A stretch of 52,009 nt of DNA from an uncultured Prochlorococcus sp. (GTDB taxonomy: Bacteria > Cyanobacteriota > Cyanobacteriia > PCC-6307 > Cyanobiaceae), in NCBI GenBank assembly GCA_902622625.1, contig CACNQS010000008.1:1-52009 (forward strand), in the 5' to 3' direction. The notes under the pieces were generated by a model. That model saw only the letters and a list, made by a program, of their open reading frames with translations, was not told where the DNA came from and did no database searches. This document shows, piece by piece, positions 1 to 8,307 of this stretch (position 1 is the stretch's first letter; every line of letters starts with the position of its first letter). Both the position numbers and the translations under genes were made by a program.

Positions 1-573
1 CCCTCATATTTTCAAATGTATTACAACATATCGCTTTTCAAGGTTTTAGTATCTTTCTTTGTATTTAGTTTTCATATGCCTTGACTACAAAGATACCTTT
101 ACATTGAGAAATATTTGTCGAACACTCGCTCCCTTAGACCCATTCCTTGAATCTTTTATAAGATCGATATAAAACGCAGAACTTTATTTACAGACACCTT
201 TTTTCAAAAGTGCGTATTGACTGCGTAAGGTCTATTTCGTGAATCCATTCTCTTCTAAAATTAGATCATTCCATATTCTCAATTCATTTTTATCTTCTAG
301 ATAACTCTTCAATCTTTTTCTATATCTGTAAACATATCTTATCGTACTATAATTTCTTTATCGTAAGATAACTATTCCATCACACACACGTCACACACCA
401 ATTTACTTGTGATACCATAAGATCAACTCTTCTGTGATGCTAGACACTTTCAAGGGTCAAAATATCCAATTTACCAATGGGACTACTGAGTGGGAGTAAG
501 TTTATAAATTTTCTAAAAAATTTAATACTTTTATTTAATTTGAGAAATATTTTTAAATGAGACATTAATCGTA
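1..573. other. 573-base stretch without a convincing gene
   Basis: No open frame here has recognisable protein content; the longest readable pieces are about 20-40 codons and lack support. The stretch holds a weak inverted repeat (TATCTTA at 335-341 with TAAGATA at 364-370) and a TGTGAT-AC-CATAAGATCA motif at 408-425. That motif recurs almost unchanged upstream of the YadA-like gene at 19709-19728. The last 80 bases are very A+T-rich and probably carry the promoter of the nuclease gene at 574. A small RNA or a decayed gene is possible but cannot be shown from the sequence alone. Confidence 0.6.
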
Positions 574-1287
574 ATGAGCGAGTTTATAAAATTAAGTAGA
601 TCTACTGTTGAGAAATATCTTAGTTGTCCAAGATGTTGTGTCCTTGACAAAAAATATAAAATAAAACCACCATCATTACCATTTACTCTTAATATCGCTG
701 TAGATAATTTGTGTAAAAATGAATTTGATTATTATAGAAAAATTCAGGAGCCTCATCCTTTATTTATTGAATATGGTATTGATGCTGTTCCTTTTAAACA
801 CAAAGATTTAGAACGTTGGAGAAGTAATTTTCAAGGGATAAGATATAAGTCAATTGAACACAACTATGATTTTGGTGGAGCTGTCGATGATATTTGGCAG
901 AAAAAAAATGGTGATCTTATTATTGTTGATGTAAAGGCAACATCTAGAAATAATTTTGATTGGTCTGAGACTCTTAATAAATACGAATATGCAAAAGCTT
1001 ATAAGAGACAATTAGAAATGTATCAGTGGTTATTTAAAAAAAACGATTTTAAAGTCGCTAAAGAAGCCTATCTTTTATATTTTAATGGAAAGAAAAATGA
1101 AGAGTTATTTAATAACCAATTAAATTTTGACGTACATCTAATTAAATTAGATTGTTCTACTTCATGGGTAGAAAATAAGATAATTGATACGGTCAATTTA
1201 TTACGTTCTGATGTTTTTCCAAAACCATCCTTAAATTGTGAATACTGTAATTATTTAAAGAAGCGTTGGCAGTTATCGATAACTTAA
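574..1287 (+). CDS. PD-(D/E)XK (RecB/Cas4-like) nuclease family protein
   Basis: The 237-residue protein has the RecB-type nuclease core in order: GGAVDD (D105/D106, metal-binding Asp), DLIIVDVKAT (D119-x-K121, the D/E-x-K motif) and QLEMY (Q146-xxx-Y150). An N-terminal SCPRCC (C18, C21, C22) and a C-terminal CEYC (C222, C225) bracket the core, as the cysteines that hold a 4Fe-4S cluster do in Cas4 and AddB. The cluster is inferred. No helicase, cas gene or CRISPR array is nearby, so this is a stand-alone nuclease of unknown substrate, perhaps in DNA repair or defence. The start is ATG at 574, preceded by an A+T-rich leader without a clear ribosome binding site. The next gene follows 81 bases later on the same strand. 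Confidence 0.8.
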   Translation: MSEFIKLSRSTVEKYLSCPRCCVLDKKYKIKPPSLPFTLNIAVDNLCKNEFDYYRKIQEPHPLFIEYGIDAVPFKHKDLERWRSNFQGIRYKSIEHNYDFGGAVDDIWQKKNGDLIIVDVKATSRNNFDWSETLNKYEYAKAYKRQLEMYQWLFKKNDFKVAKEAYLLYFNGKKNEELFNNQLNFDVHLIKLDCSTSWVENKIIDTVNLLRSDVFPKPSLNCEYCNYLKKRWQLSIT

Positions 1288-1368
1288 TATTTAAAGGATA
1301 ATTTTTTCAAATTTCTGGAAAAATAGTGAATAAAAGATAATCTTTAATTAGATTAATAATTTAGACTT

Positions 1369-1977
1369 TTGATAAAATCGAAAAATTCTGAAAGAAAGAT
1401 AACTAATCATCTTCAACAAGATGTAGTTAAAATATCAGGGAAGACAATTTTTATTAATCCTTTTTTATATTGGCGGAGATTTGACGAGAATACTAATAGA
1501 TGGCTTAGAGAACCTGGTCAAATGTCAGAGGATCAAATTTCACCAAACAGGAACCGTTTTTATCCAGAAATAGAGTGGGCTGATTTAAGTCATGAGCAAA
1601 AGCTTATAAAAGATGCAACTGTTGAGATGTTTTTAAAAACACTTGAATTGATAAGTACATTTCATCCTTATCTTAGTTCAGGACAATTATTAGAAGTGGA
1701 GAGAAAATTGGCGATTATAAAAAAGATTCCTTTCGAAAAGTGGGTAATAAAATCTTTTGCCAAAAAAGCAAGATTACTAGAAAATGAAAAAAGAAAATTT
1801 CAAAGAGAAAGATTTTTTAGTAGCTGGAGGGAATGGTTTAGTCTTGTAAATACTCAACAAGCCATTTTGCCTTTAATCGTAACAATATTTATTTCTTCAT
1901 TTATTGGATGGTCTTTAGGGGTATCAAAGAATAGTTGTAATCCTTATTTTGAACAAAATATAGATCAATTAGATTAA
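1369..1977 (+). CDS. conserved cyanobacterial-type hypothetical membrane protein
   Basis: I do not recognise a named family. The 202-residue protein is mostly soluble and charged, with many Trp and Arg residues near the start (FLYWRRFDENTNRWLREPGQ) and a Lys/Arg/Glu-rich helical stretch around residues 125-155. One predicted membrane segment follows at about 165-185 (ILPLIVTIFISSFIGWSLGV), and a short tail ends the protein. The start is TTG at 1369; no ATG gives a better fit. It lies between the nuclease and a PBP2-type gene on the same strand and may be co-transcribed with them. Function unknown; a membrane-anchored cytoplasmic domain is the most that can be inferred. Confidence 0.65.
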   Translation: MIKSKNSERKITNHLQQDVVKISGKTIFINPFLYWRRFDENTNRWLREPGQMSEDQISPNRNRFYPEIEWADLSHEQKLIKDATVEMFLKTLELISTFHPYLSSGQLLEVERKLAIIKKIPFEKWVIKSFAKKARLLENEKRKFQRERFFSSWREWFSLVNTQQAILPLIVTIFISSFIGWSLGVSKNSCNPYFEQNIDQLD

Positions 1978-2085
1978 TTTTTTTTGATATTTTTTAAGTA
2001 TCTAAGTTAATATAATTCTGAAAAAATAAATTTCTTATTTAAGATTATATTAATTGGAATAATTGCTTAAAAAAGTTTAAGTTTT

Positions 2086-2229
2086 ATGAGTGAAAATTTG
2101 AATTCAAATAATATAGAAAATGATGATTTTAATCTGAATAATGAAGATTGTGACTATAAAGAATTAAACACTAGACTTAAAAAGATAAAATCAACCATTG
2201 CTTTATTAGAAAAAATAATATTTAAATAA
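2086..2229 (+). CDS. 47-aa hypothetical protein
   Basis: An ATG at 2086 opens a 47-codon frame ending in TAA at 2229, only 11 bases before the TTG start of the PBP2-type gene. The peptide is rich in Asn, Asp and Glu in its first half (MSENLNSNNIEND) and has a Lys/Leu/Ile-rich likely helix in its second half (TRLKKIKSTIALLEKII), with one Cys. The coherent acidic-then-helical composition and the tight spacing suggest a real small gene in the same transcript. No family is recognised and it could still be chance. Confidence 0.5.
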   Translation: MSENLNSNNIENDDFNLNNEDCDYKELNTRLKKIKSTIALLEKIIFK

Positions 2230-2240
2230 ATTTTATATTT

Positions 2241-4031
2241 TTGATAAAAACACGTCCTAATAAAAAACTTATTTCATTAAAGAGACAACCATTAGTCTTA
2301 CTTATTTTTTCTTCTATTTCATTTTTATTAATTTTATTGAGGTTAATTTTTTTACAGCTTTTAAATTATGAATCTTTTAAGAGGATGTCAGATGAGAACA
2401 GGATCAGACTTATTGCTTCACAGCCGATACGCGGAAGAATACTAGATAAAAATGGTTATGTTTTAGCAGATAGTAGAGTGAAATATTCTTTAATAATAAA
2501 GCCTCAATCTGTTAATAAAAGCAATTGGGAAAAACATAAATCAAGTATTTCTAACTTATTGAATATTGATAGTAATGTAATTCAAAAAAAATACTCTGAT
2601 GGTCTTAAAAATCAGAAACTTTCAGTAATTATTCTTGAAGATTTAAATTTAGATCAATTAATAAAATTTAAGGAGAATGAAGGTAATTTAATTAGTTTTG
2701 AAATAGCTACTAAATTAATTAGAAATTATCCTTATAAATCCCTTGCTGCCCATGTAATTGGGTATACTCAGCCAATTACTGAATTAGAATATAAATTCTT
2801 ATCTAAGAATGGTTATAAATTAAATGACTTAATCGGTAGAACTGGAATTGAATATGTTTACGAAGATTATATAAGAGGTGAATGGGGTGGAGAAATGGTT
2901 GAAGTGAATTCATTAGGAAGATTTCAAAGATCATTGGGTATAAAACCTCCAGTACAAGGTAATGATATTGAACTAACAATCGACCTTAATTTGCAATTAG
3001 TTGCTGAGGAAGTTCTTAAAGATAAAAAAGCTGGAGCCATAATAGTAATGGATCCAAGAGATGGTGCAATAAGAGCAATGACAAGTAAACCTACATTTGA
3101 TTTAAACTTTTTCTCAAAGGATTTTAAACCTGAGGAAGAATATAATAAACTGTTTAATTCTCCTGAAAAACCTTTATTTAATAGAGCATTAAATGCCTAC
3201 GATCCAGGAAGCGTTTGGAAAATTGTAACTGCTTTAGCTGGCTTGGAAAGTGGAAAATTTCCCAGAGAAACCATGTTAGATACGAAACCATGTATAACTT
3301 ATGGGAGCCAATGTTTCAGAGAGCATAATGATTTAGGCTTTGGGGTAATAGGTTATGAAGATGCCTTAAGAGTTTCTAGTAATACATTTTTTTATCAAGT
3401 AGGTTATGGAGTAGGAGTTGATGAAATTTATAGGGTCTCACGAAAGCTTGGTTTTAATTCTTTATCTGGAATTGAAATTTCTGAACAAGAAAATATAGGA
3501 TTTGTAGCGAGTAGTGAATGGGCTAAAAAAGGCAGAGGATGGGGGCAACCAGGAAGAACCCCTTGGGTTCCAGAAGATATTGCGAGTATGTCTATTGGAC
3601 AATTTGTTGTACAAGTTACTCCTATTCAAATTGCTAAAGCATATGCTGCAATTGCAAATGGAGGTTATCTAGTTACTCCATATTTAGTTAAAAAAGATGA
3701 AGAAAATCTTTCAGATAAAAAACCTATAAAAATCGATATTGACTCAAATAATATTCAGTTGATAAAAAGTGGTCTCAGGAAAGTAGTAGAGTCTGGCACA
3801 GGAGTATCAATTAATTATGGAGTTTCAAATTTACCTCCAGTCTCAGGCAAAACTGGAACTGCTGAAGATGGTGAAGGTGGATTAGATCACGCTTGGTTTG
3901 TTTGCTTTACTCCTTCTGAAAAAAGCGAATTACTTGTAGTTGCTTTTGCACAAAATACTCCTGGTGGAGGATCTGTTCATGCACTCCCCATGGCTAGAGA
4001 AATTTTGAAAGTTTGGAATGAAAAAGGGTGA
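2241..4031 (+). CDS. mrdA: penicillin-binding protein 2 (peptidoglycan D,D-transpeptidase, class B)
   Basis: This 596-residue class B penicillin-binding protein cross-links peptidoglycan on the periplasmic side, as part of the elongation machinery with RodA. It has an N-terminal membrane anchor at about residues 17-40, a PBP dimerisation domain containing RGRILDKNG, and a transpeptidase domain. All three active-site motifs are visible: S324-V-W-K327 (catalytic Ser), S379-S-N and K537-T-G. The sequence suits PBP2/MrdA better than FtsI because of the RGRI(L/I)D(R/K)NG and GRTGIEYVYED segments, but this is a family judgement. The start is TTG at 2241, chosen because it keeps the positively charged leader before the membrane segment. 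The gene ends 20 bases short of the convergent FMN reductase. Confidence 0.88.
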   Translation: MIKTRPNKKLISLKRQPLVLLIFSSISFLLILLRLIFLQLLNYESFKRMSDENRIRLIASQPIRGRILDKNGYVLADSRVKYSLIIKPQSVNKSNWEKHKSSISNLLNIDSNVIQKKYSDGLKNQKLSVIILEDLNLDQLIKFKENEGNLISFEIATKLIRNYPYKSLAAHVIGYTQPITELEYKFLSKNGYKLNDLIGRTGIEYVYEDYIRGEWGGEMVEVNSLGRFQRSLGIKPPVQGNDIELTIDLNLQLVAEEVLKDKKAGAIIVMDPRDGAIRAMTSKPTFDLNFFSKDFKPEEEYNKLFNSPEKPLFNRALNAYDPGSVWKIVTALAGLESGKFPRETMLDTKPCITYGSQCFREHNDLGFGVIGYEDALRVSSNTFFYQVGYGVGVDEIYRVSRKLGFNSLSGIEISEQENIGFVASSEWAKKGRGWGQPGRTPWVPEDIASMSIGQFVVQVTPIQIAKAYAAIANGGYLVTPYLVKKDEENLSDKKPIKIDIDSNNIQLIKSGLRKVVESGTGVSINYGVSNLPPVSGKTGTAEDGEGGLDHAWFVCFTPSEKSELLVVAFAQNTPGGGSVHALPMAREILKVWNEKG

Positions 4032-4051
4032 TTTTAATAGGTTTTAAATGT

Positions 4052-4576
4052 TTATGTTTTTAATTTTTTCATTTGTAAAAGTCTTTGAATAATATCTTCA
4101 ATAGTTTTTGTATCTACAGGTTTACTATATGAGGACAAAAGTTGTCTCCCTAATACTTGACTTCCTAAATGCACTAATTGAATGCGTAATGAGGTCAGCA
4201 GTTCTAACCCTATGCCACCAGAAAATGTTGCAATTGCAATTGGTTGACCATTAAATAAATTCCTAAAGTCATCTCCCGAAATAGAAAGCCATGCTATGAA
4301 GTTGGAGAGAATGGGAGGAATAGATCCATTATATTCAGGTGCACAAATCACCCATCTTTCAATCTTGAAAAGCTTTTTTTTTAATTCTTTTATTTCATTT
4401 GGAATATTTTCTTTGCTGTGAATTCTTGGATTAAATAATGGAATATCAAGAGCGGTAAGATCTAAAATTTCAGAACTTATTTTAAGTTCATTACTTTTTT
4501 CGAGAAATTTTTCAGAAAGTTCTAGATTTTTACCACAACTAGCCGTAATGATTATCAAATCTTTTGTTTGAGTCAT
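4052..4576 (-). CDS. NADPH-dependent FMN reductase family flavoprotein
   Basis: The 174-residue protein is a flavodoxin-like FMN reductase. It opens with a hydrophobic strand and phosphate-binding loop (LIIITASCGKN) and carries the family signature PEYNGSIPP near residue 80. It ends with a typical SGGIGLELLTSLRIQL segment. Members reduce FMN or quinones with NAD(P)H. It lies 17 bases downstream of the Flv1-like gene on the same strand, so it is probably the third gene of the flavodiiron operon. It may supply reduced flavin or act in the same redox stress response; that role is inferred from position. Confidence 0.82.
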   Translation of the reverse strand: MTQTKDLIIITASCGKNLELSEKFLEKSNELKISSEILDLTALDIPLFNPRIHSKENIPNEIKELKKKLFKIERWVICAPEYNGSIPPILSNFIAWLSISGDDFRNLFNGQPIAIATFSGGIGLELLTSLRIQLVHLGSQVLGRQLLSSYSKPVDTKTIEDIIQRLLQMKKLKT

Positions 4577-4593
4577 AAATTAGATAAATAAAT

Positions 4594-6396
4594 TTAATAG
4601 TTAGCACCTGTTTTGCGGTGATGAACTGCCGTTAGACTATCGGATCTTAGTATATTACCGTGTAGTACTTCGGCATAAATTACCCAATGATCTCCACATT
4701 CCATTCTCTCTTTTACAGAAGCATCTAACCATGCTAACGATTCAGGAATGATTATCTGTTCATTAGGACTTAATTCAATATTTATTCCTTCAAATCTATC
4801 TTCTCCAGGTGCAAAGGGCTTTGTAAATCTTTTCAAAGGTTTCTTAAAATCTTTTTCACTAAGGATATTTAAAGCAAATAAATCTCCTATTTGCAGAAGA
4901 GACTCTACCGATCTATCTTTTGCTACTGCAATACTTACCCCGGGCGGAGAAAAACTTGCTTGACTAACCCAAGATGCAAGCATAGCTCCTTTAATATTAT
5001 TCTCATTTTTGCCTTTAGAAGCTGTTAGGACACAAAGTGAACCAATTACTCTTCCAAGAGCTTGTAGCTTTGGATCCGTTTTGCTTGTGATCATCCCCGT
5101 ATCTGATTTTCTGGGTTTTTTCTTTGCTTTTTTTATAATTTTTCTTCCAAAGTGAGTTCCTATTTCTTCTAATTCTTTAATCTTTGGTTTATTTGGACTG
5201 AATTTAATTCTTATAGGGTCAAAACTAAACTTAAAACCACCGTCTTTTAATTTTGTTTCAAGTAAATCTATAGCTTCGCCGCTCCAGCCAAAACTGCCAA
5301 AAATTCCTACTGGCTTATCTCTATTACCCTCTGCTAACAATGTTCCTAATGCACTAACTATCGGAGTTGGGGCGTGACCACCCAATGTGGGTGAGCCTAT
5401 TAAGTATCCATCAGCGTTTTGGATGGATTTTATAAGTACATCATTAGGTGTAAATTCACAATTAATACTTTCAACTTCAACAGAGGTTCTATTTATCCCT
5501 TTAGCCAATGCATCACCTATTGAGGCTGTATTTCCATATGCACTTGCATATATTAGAGCGATCTTAGGATTATTCGTTGAGAGGTTCTCTCCCCATCTAA
5601 TATAGTCATTTAAAAAGCTTTTTAAGCTGTATTCGATCGCGGGACCATGTAATGGTGCGATAGTTTTAATGTCATAATCTGCAATTTTTTCAGTTATTGA
5701 TACTACTTGATTAGACATTGGTGCCATCAAGCAATCATAAAAATGTTTCCTATCAATTTCTGTACTCACCCGATTTGTTTCAGACCAATATTTAGATGCA
5801 ATGTGTGCAGAGAAAATTTTTTCACTAAGAAGTATTTCTTGATTATGTTCATAAATTATCAGGCCACCAGGCCAACGTGCTGTTGGAATAGGAATTAATT
5901 CTAGTGAAATGTTATCTAATTCAAAATGAAGTTCTTTTTTGATTATGTTTATTTCAGGTAAGTGAACTTCAATAAAGTTTTCTAAGGTAGGATTTCTTTG
6001 ATTCCAAAGTTCTTTAATCAGTTTATAACCTGGATTGGAGCAAGTAATAGTTGTGTTTTGAAATTGGGTACTTATATTTTTTATAGTTTCAATAATTTGG
6101 GGATTAATATGACCAGAAATAAAATTGATTTTATTTAATTTAAATTGATTGCAAAATCTAGAGATTACTTTATTAAATGAATTTATGTATTGTTTCTCAG
6201 GTGGATGAATAATAAAAAGTTCCTCATGACTTCTAATGAAAAAAGTATTAAAAGAGGTTCCTTTTTCAAGGTTAAATTCAAGTTCAAATCTTTCTTTATT
6301 TTGGTCTAAGAATCTTACACAAGAAAAATTTTCGGTAATTTCAAATTCTGATAAGTTTTGATTTTCTGCATGTATGCCTATACTAATATCTGACAT
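4594..6396 (-). CDS. flv1: flavodiiron protein, Flv1 type (degenerate diiron site)
   Basis: This 600-residue cyanobacterial flavodiiron protein has three domains: metallo-beta-lactamase-like (about 1-265), flavodoxin (about 277-425) and a C-terminal NAD(P)H:flavin reductase-like domain (about 440-600). The metal ligands are largely lost. The usual HxExDH reads H96-I-N98-P-Q100-I, the HW His is R174, and the ligand Asp is replaced by K193; H250 remains. This pattern is known for Flv1/Flv2-type subunits, which work as heteromers with Flv3/Flv4 types in Mehler-like reduction of O2 to water at photosystem I. The gene starts 16 bases after the stop of its Flv3-type partner, so they are almost surely one operon. 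The assignment to Flv1 rather than Flv2 is inferred from the pairing. Confidence 0.85.
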   Translation of the reverse strand: MSDISIGIHAENQNLSEFEITENFSCVRFLDQNKERFELEFNLEKGTSFNTFFIRSHEELFIIHPPEKQYINSFNKVISRFCNQFKLNKINFISGHINPQIIETIKNISTQFQNTTITCSNPGYKLIKELWNQRNPTLENFIEVHLPEINIIKKELHFELDNISLELIPIPTARWPGGLIIYEHNQEILLSEKIFSAHIASKYWSETNRVSTEIDRKHFYDCLMAPMSNQVVSITEKIADYDIKTIAPLHGPAIEYSLKSFLNDYIRWGENLSTNNPKIALIYASAYGNTASIGDALAKGINRTSVEVESINCEFTPNDVLIKSIQNADGYLIGSPTLGGHAPTPIVSALGTLLAEGNRDKPVGIFGSFGWSGEAIDLLETKLKDGGFKFSFDPIRIKFSPNKPKIKELEEIGTHFGRKIIKKAKKKPRKSDTGMITSKTDPKLQALGRVIGSLCVLTASKGKNENNIKGAMLASWVSQASFSPPGVSIAVAKDRSVESLLQIGDLFALNILSEKDFKKPLKRFTKPFAPGEDRFEGINIELSPNEQIIIPESLAWLDASVKERMECGDHWVIYAEVLHGNILRSDSLTAVHHRKTGANY

Positions 6397-6412
6397 TTTA
6401 AAGACTTATTTT

Positions 6413-8188
6413 CTAATAGTGATTAGCAACTTTTCTGTGATGAACCGCTGTCTTGCATGATAAGTCAGAAACATTACCATTTTCAACAATTCCGTAAATT
6501 ATCCAATGGTCTGGAGTCTCCAGTCTGGAACTAACTTTACAATCTAAAAAGGCAAGTGAATCTGAGAGAACTGGTCCTCCTTCAGCGATATTGCTAATTA
6601 CATCTACATCTGCAAATCTATCAGCTCCAGGGGCAAATCTCTTTAAAAAATGTCTGAACATTTTTTGATAGTTATCTTCTCTTAAGATATTCACAACAAA
6701 ACCTTTCCCAACTTGCATATATGATTCAATAGCTCTATCTTTTGCTACTGCAACTGTAATACCTGGTGGCGAAAAGCTTGCTTGACTAACCCAACTCGCA
6801 ACCATTGCACTTTGTCTAAATGTCGAACCCTCTCCTTGGCTTGCTGTAACAACATATAATCCACCACTTAATCTACCTAACGCTTTATCTAAATTTGAAT
6901 CAAGGCTTTTCATAGAGGCAATATTCTTCTTTTTATTGATCAATTGACCCAAGTCAGTTCCAGCTTCTTCGAATTGTTGATAAACAATGGGATCTGGAAT
7001 ATTTTTAACTCTTAAAGGAGAGAAAGCTTCTTTTTGACCAAGTTCTCTTAATTTATTTGCTAAGGAATCTATTGGTTCATCATTTCCACCAAATGCATCA
7101 TAGACAGCAGTAAATTGTTTCGGTTTTAGTGCTGCAAATAAAGTACCGAGAGATTCTTTTAATTCATTATCTGAGTCTACTGGCCATGTGGGAATGACTA
7201 CTGCTTTTGATTCGGAAATCAAATTTGTTAATTCTTGCGGGTCAGAAGATCTTAAATCAATTAATTGAACCTGGGCATCAGCTTTACTTATTCCATGAGA
7301 TATCGCTTGACTTAGTCGATCACAATAACCATAGTCGCTGATATAGCAAACTGATACAAAATCATTACCTTTGCTTTTATTGCTACTCCATTCTAGATAT
7401 TTTCCTTTCCAAAAATTGACCTGATTATGGAGCAGAGGCCCATGACCAACAGCTATTGTTTTTAATTCAGGTAACTTATCTATTCTTTTAATTGCCTGCA
7501 AAACGCTTCTGGCGTTTGGACCCATTAGGCAATCGTAATAAAAACGGAAATCATCGTATATTTCTTTTTGATCACTGTCAAAAAATTCGTCAGAACAATA
7601 ATGGAGTCCAAATGCATCGCATGTATAGAGAACATGTGTACTGTGATCATATGAAAATATGGTATCTGGCCAATGTAAATTTGGTGCACTTATAAATTCA
7701 ATATTATGTTCTAAACCACTATTAAGATTAGTTCCTAGATTTAAAAATTCTCCACTCTTTACTTCTAGACGCTTAAAGGGGATATGTATTTGATCTTCAA
7801 TAAATTTGAGGGCTAATTTTGATCCAACGACTGTAATATTTCGGTTTAATTCTAAAAGATTACCTATTAAACCAGAATGATCAGGTTCTGTATGGCTTGT
7901 AATTAGATAATCAACTTCTTGTGGATTGACCTTTTTCAGTAATTCTTCAAACCATAATTCTTCGAACTTTGCGTGACTAGTATCAATAATTGCTAGTTTC
8001 TCGCCTTTAATAATAAAACTATTGTAAGTAGTTCCATTTCTTAAACCAAATTCAATATCGAATCTACTGCGATCCCAATCCAAAGATCTTATGGCACAAG
8101 AATCATAAGCAAAGTTTTGAGATTGAACCGTCAACTTGTTGTTAGTTTGTGCCAATTTAGAATTACTTGTCTGGGCAGAGGCTATCAT
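6413..8188 (-). CDS. flv3: flavodiiron protein, Flv3 type (intact diiron site)
   Basis: This 591-residue protein has the same three-domain layout as its neighbour but keeps the canonical diiron ligands: H99-T-E101-P-D103-H104, H172 (in LHW), D191 (in CDAFG) and H249 (in GHGP). It should therefore bind the diiron centre and perform four-electron O2 reduction using NAD(P)H, with its FMN-binding flavodoxin domain at about 277-425 and flavin reductase domain at about 435-591. It is the first gene of the likely operon flv3-flv1-FMN reductase. A 119-base divergent gap separates it from alaS and must hold its promoter. The short Ser/Thr/Gln-rich leader (residues 1-25) is not part of the catalytic fold. 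Confidence 0.87.
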   Translation of the reverse strand: MIASAQTSNSKLAQTNNKLTVQSQNFAYDSCAIRSLDWDRSRFDIEFGLRNGTTYNSFIIKGEKLAIIDTSHAKFEELWFEELLKKVNPQEVDYLITSHTEPDHSGLIGNLLELNRNITVVGSKLALKFIEDQIHIPFKRLEVKSGEFLNLGTNLNSGLEHNIEFISAPNLHWPDTIFSYDHSTHVLYTCDAFGLHYCSDEFFDSDQKEIYDDFRFYYDCLMGPNARSVLQAIKRIDKLPELKTIAVGHGPLLHNQVNFWKGKYLEWSSNKSKGNDFVSVCYISDYGYCDRLSQAISHGISKADAQVQLIDLRSSDPQELTNLISESKAVVIPTWPVDSDNELKESLGTLFAALKPKQFTAVYDAFGGNDEPIDSLANKLRELGQKEAFSPLRVKNIPDPIVYQQFEEAGTDLGQLINKKKNIASMKSLDSNLDKALGRLSGGLYVVTASQGEGSTFRQSAMVASWVSQASFSPPGITVAVAKDRAIESYMQVGKGFVVNILREDNYQKMFRHFLKRFAPGADRFADVDVISNIAEGGPVLSDSLAFLDCKVSSRLETPDHWIIYGIVENGNVSDLSCKTAVHHRKVANHY

Positions 8189-8307
8189 AGAATAATTAGC
8201 TTTATAAATTAACTTTAGTTATATAGAATATAAATTCGCGTGATTATTTTTGCGAAATAACCGAAATTACGCTTTTCTTTAATTTTTAATCTTCTTATTC
8301 TGGATAA

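Noticed and set aside
440..565. 41-codon minus-strand open frame
   Set aside because: Composition is that of A+T-rich noncoding DNA, with no context or recognisable motif.
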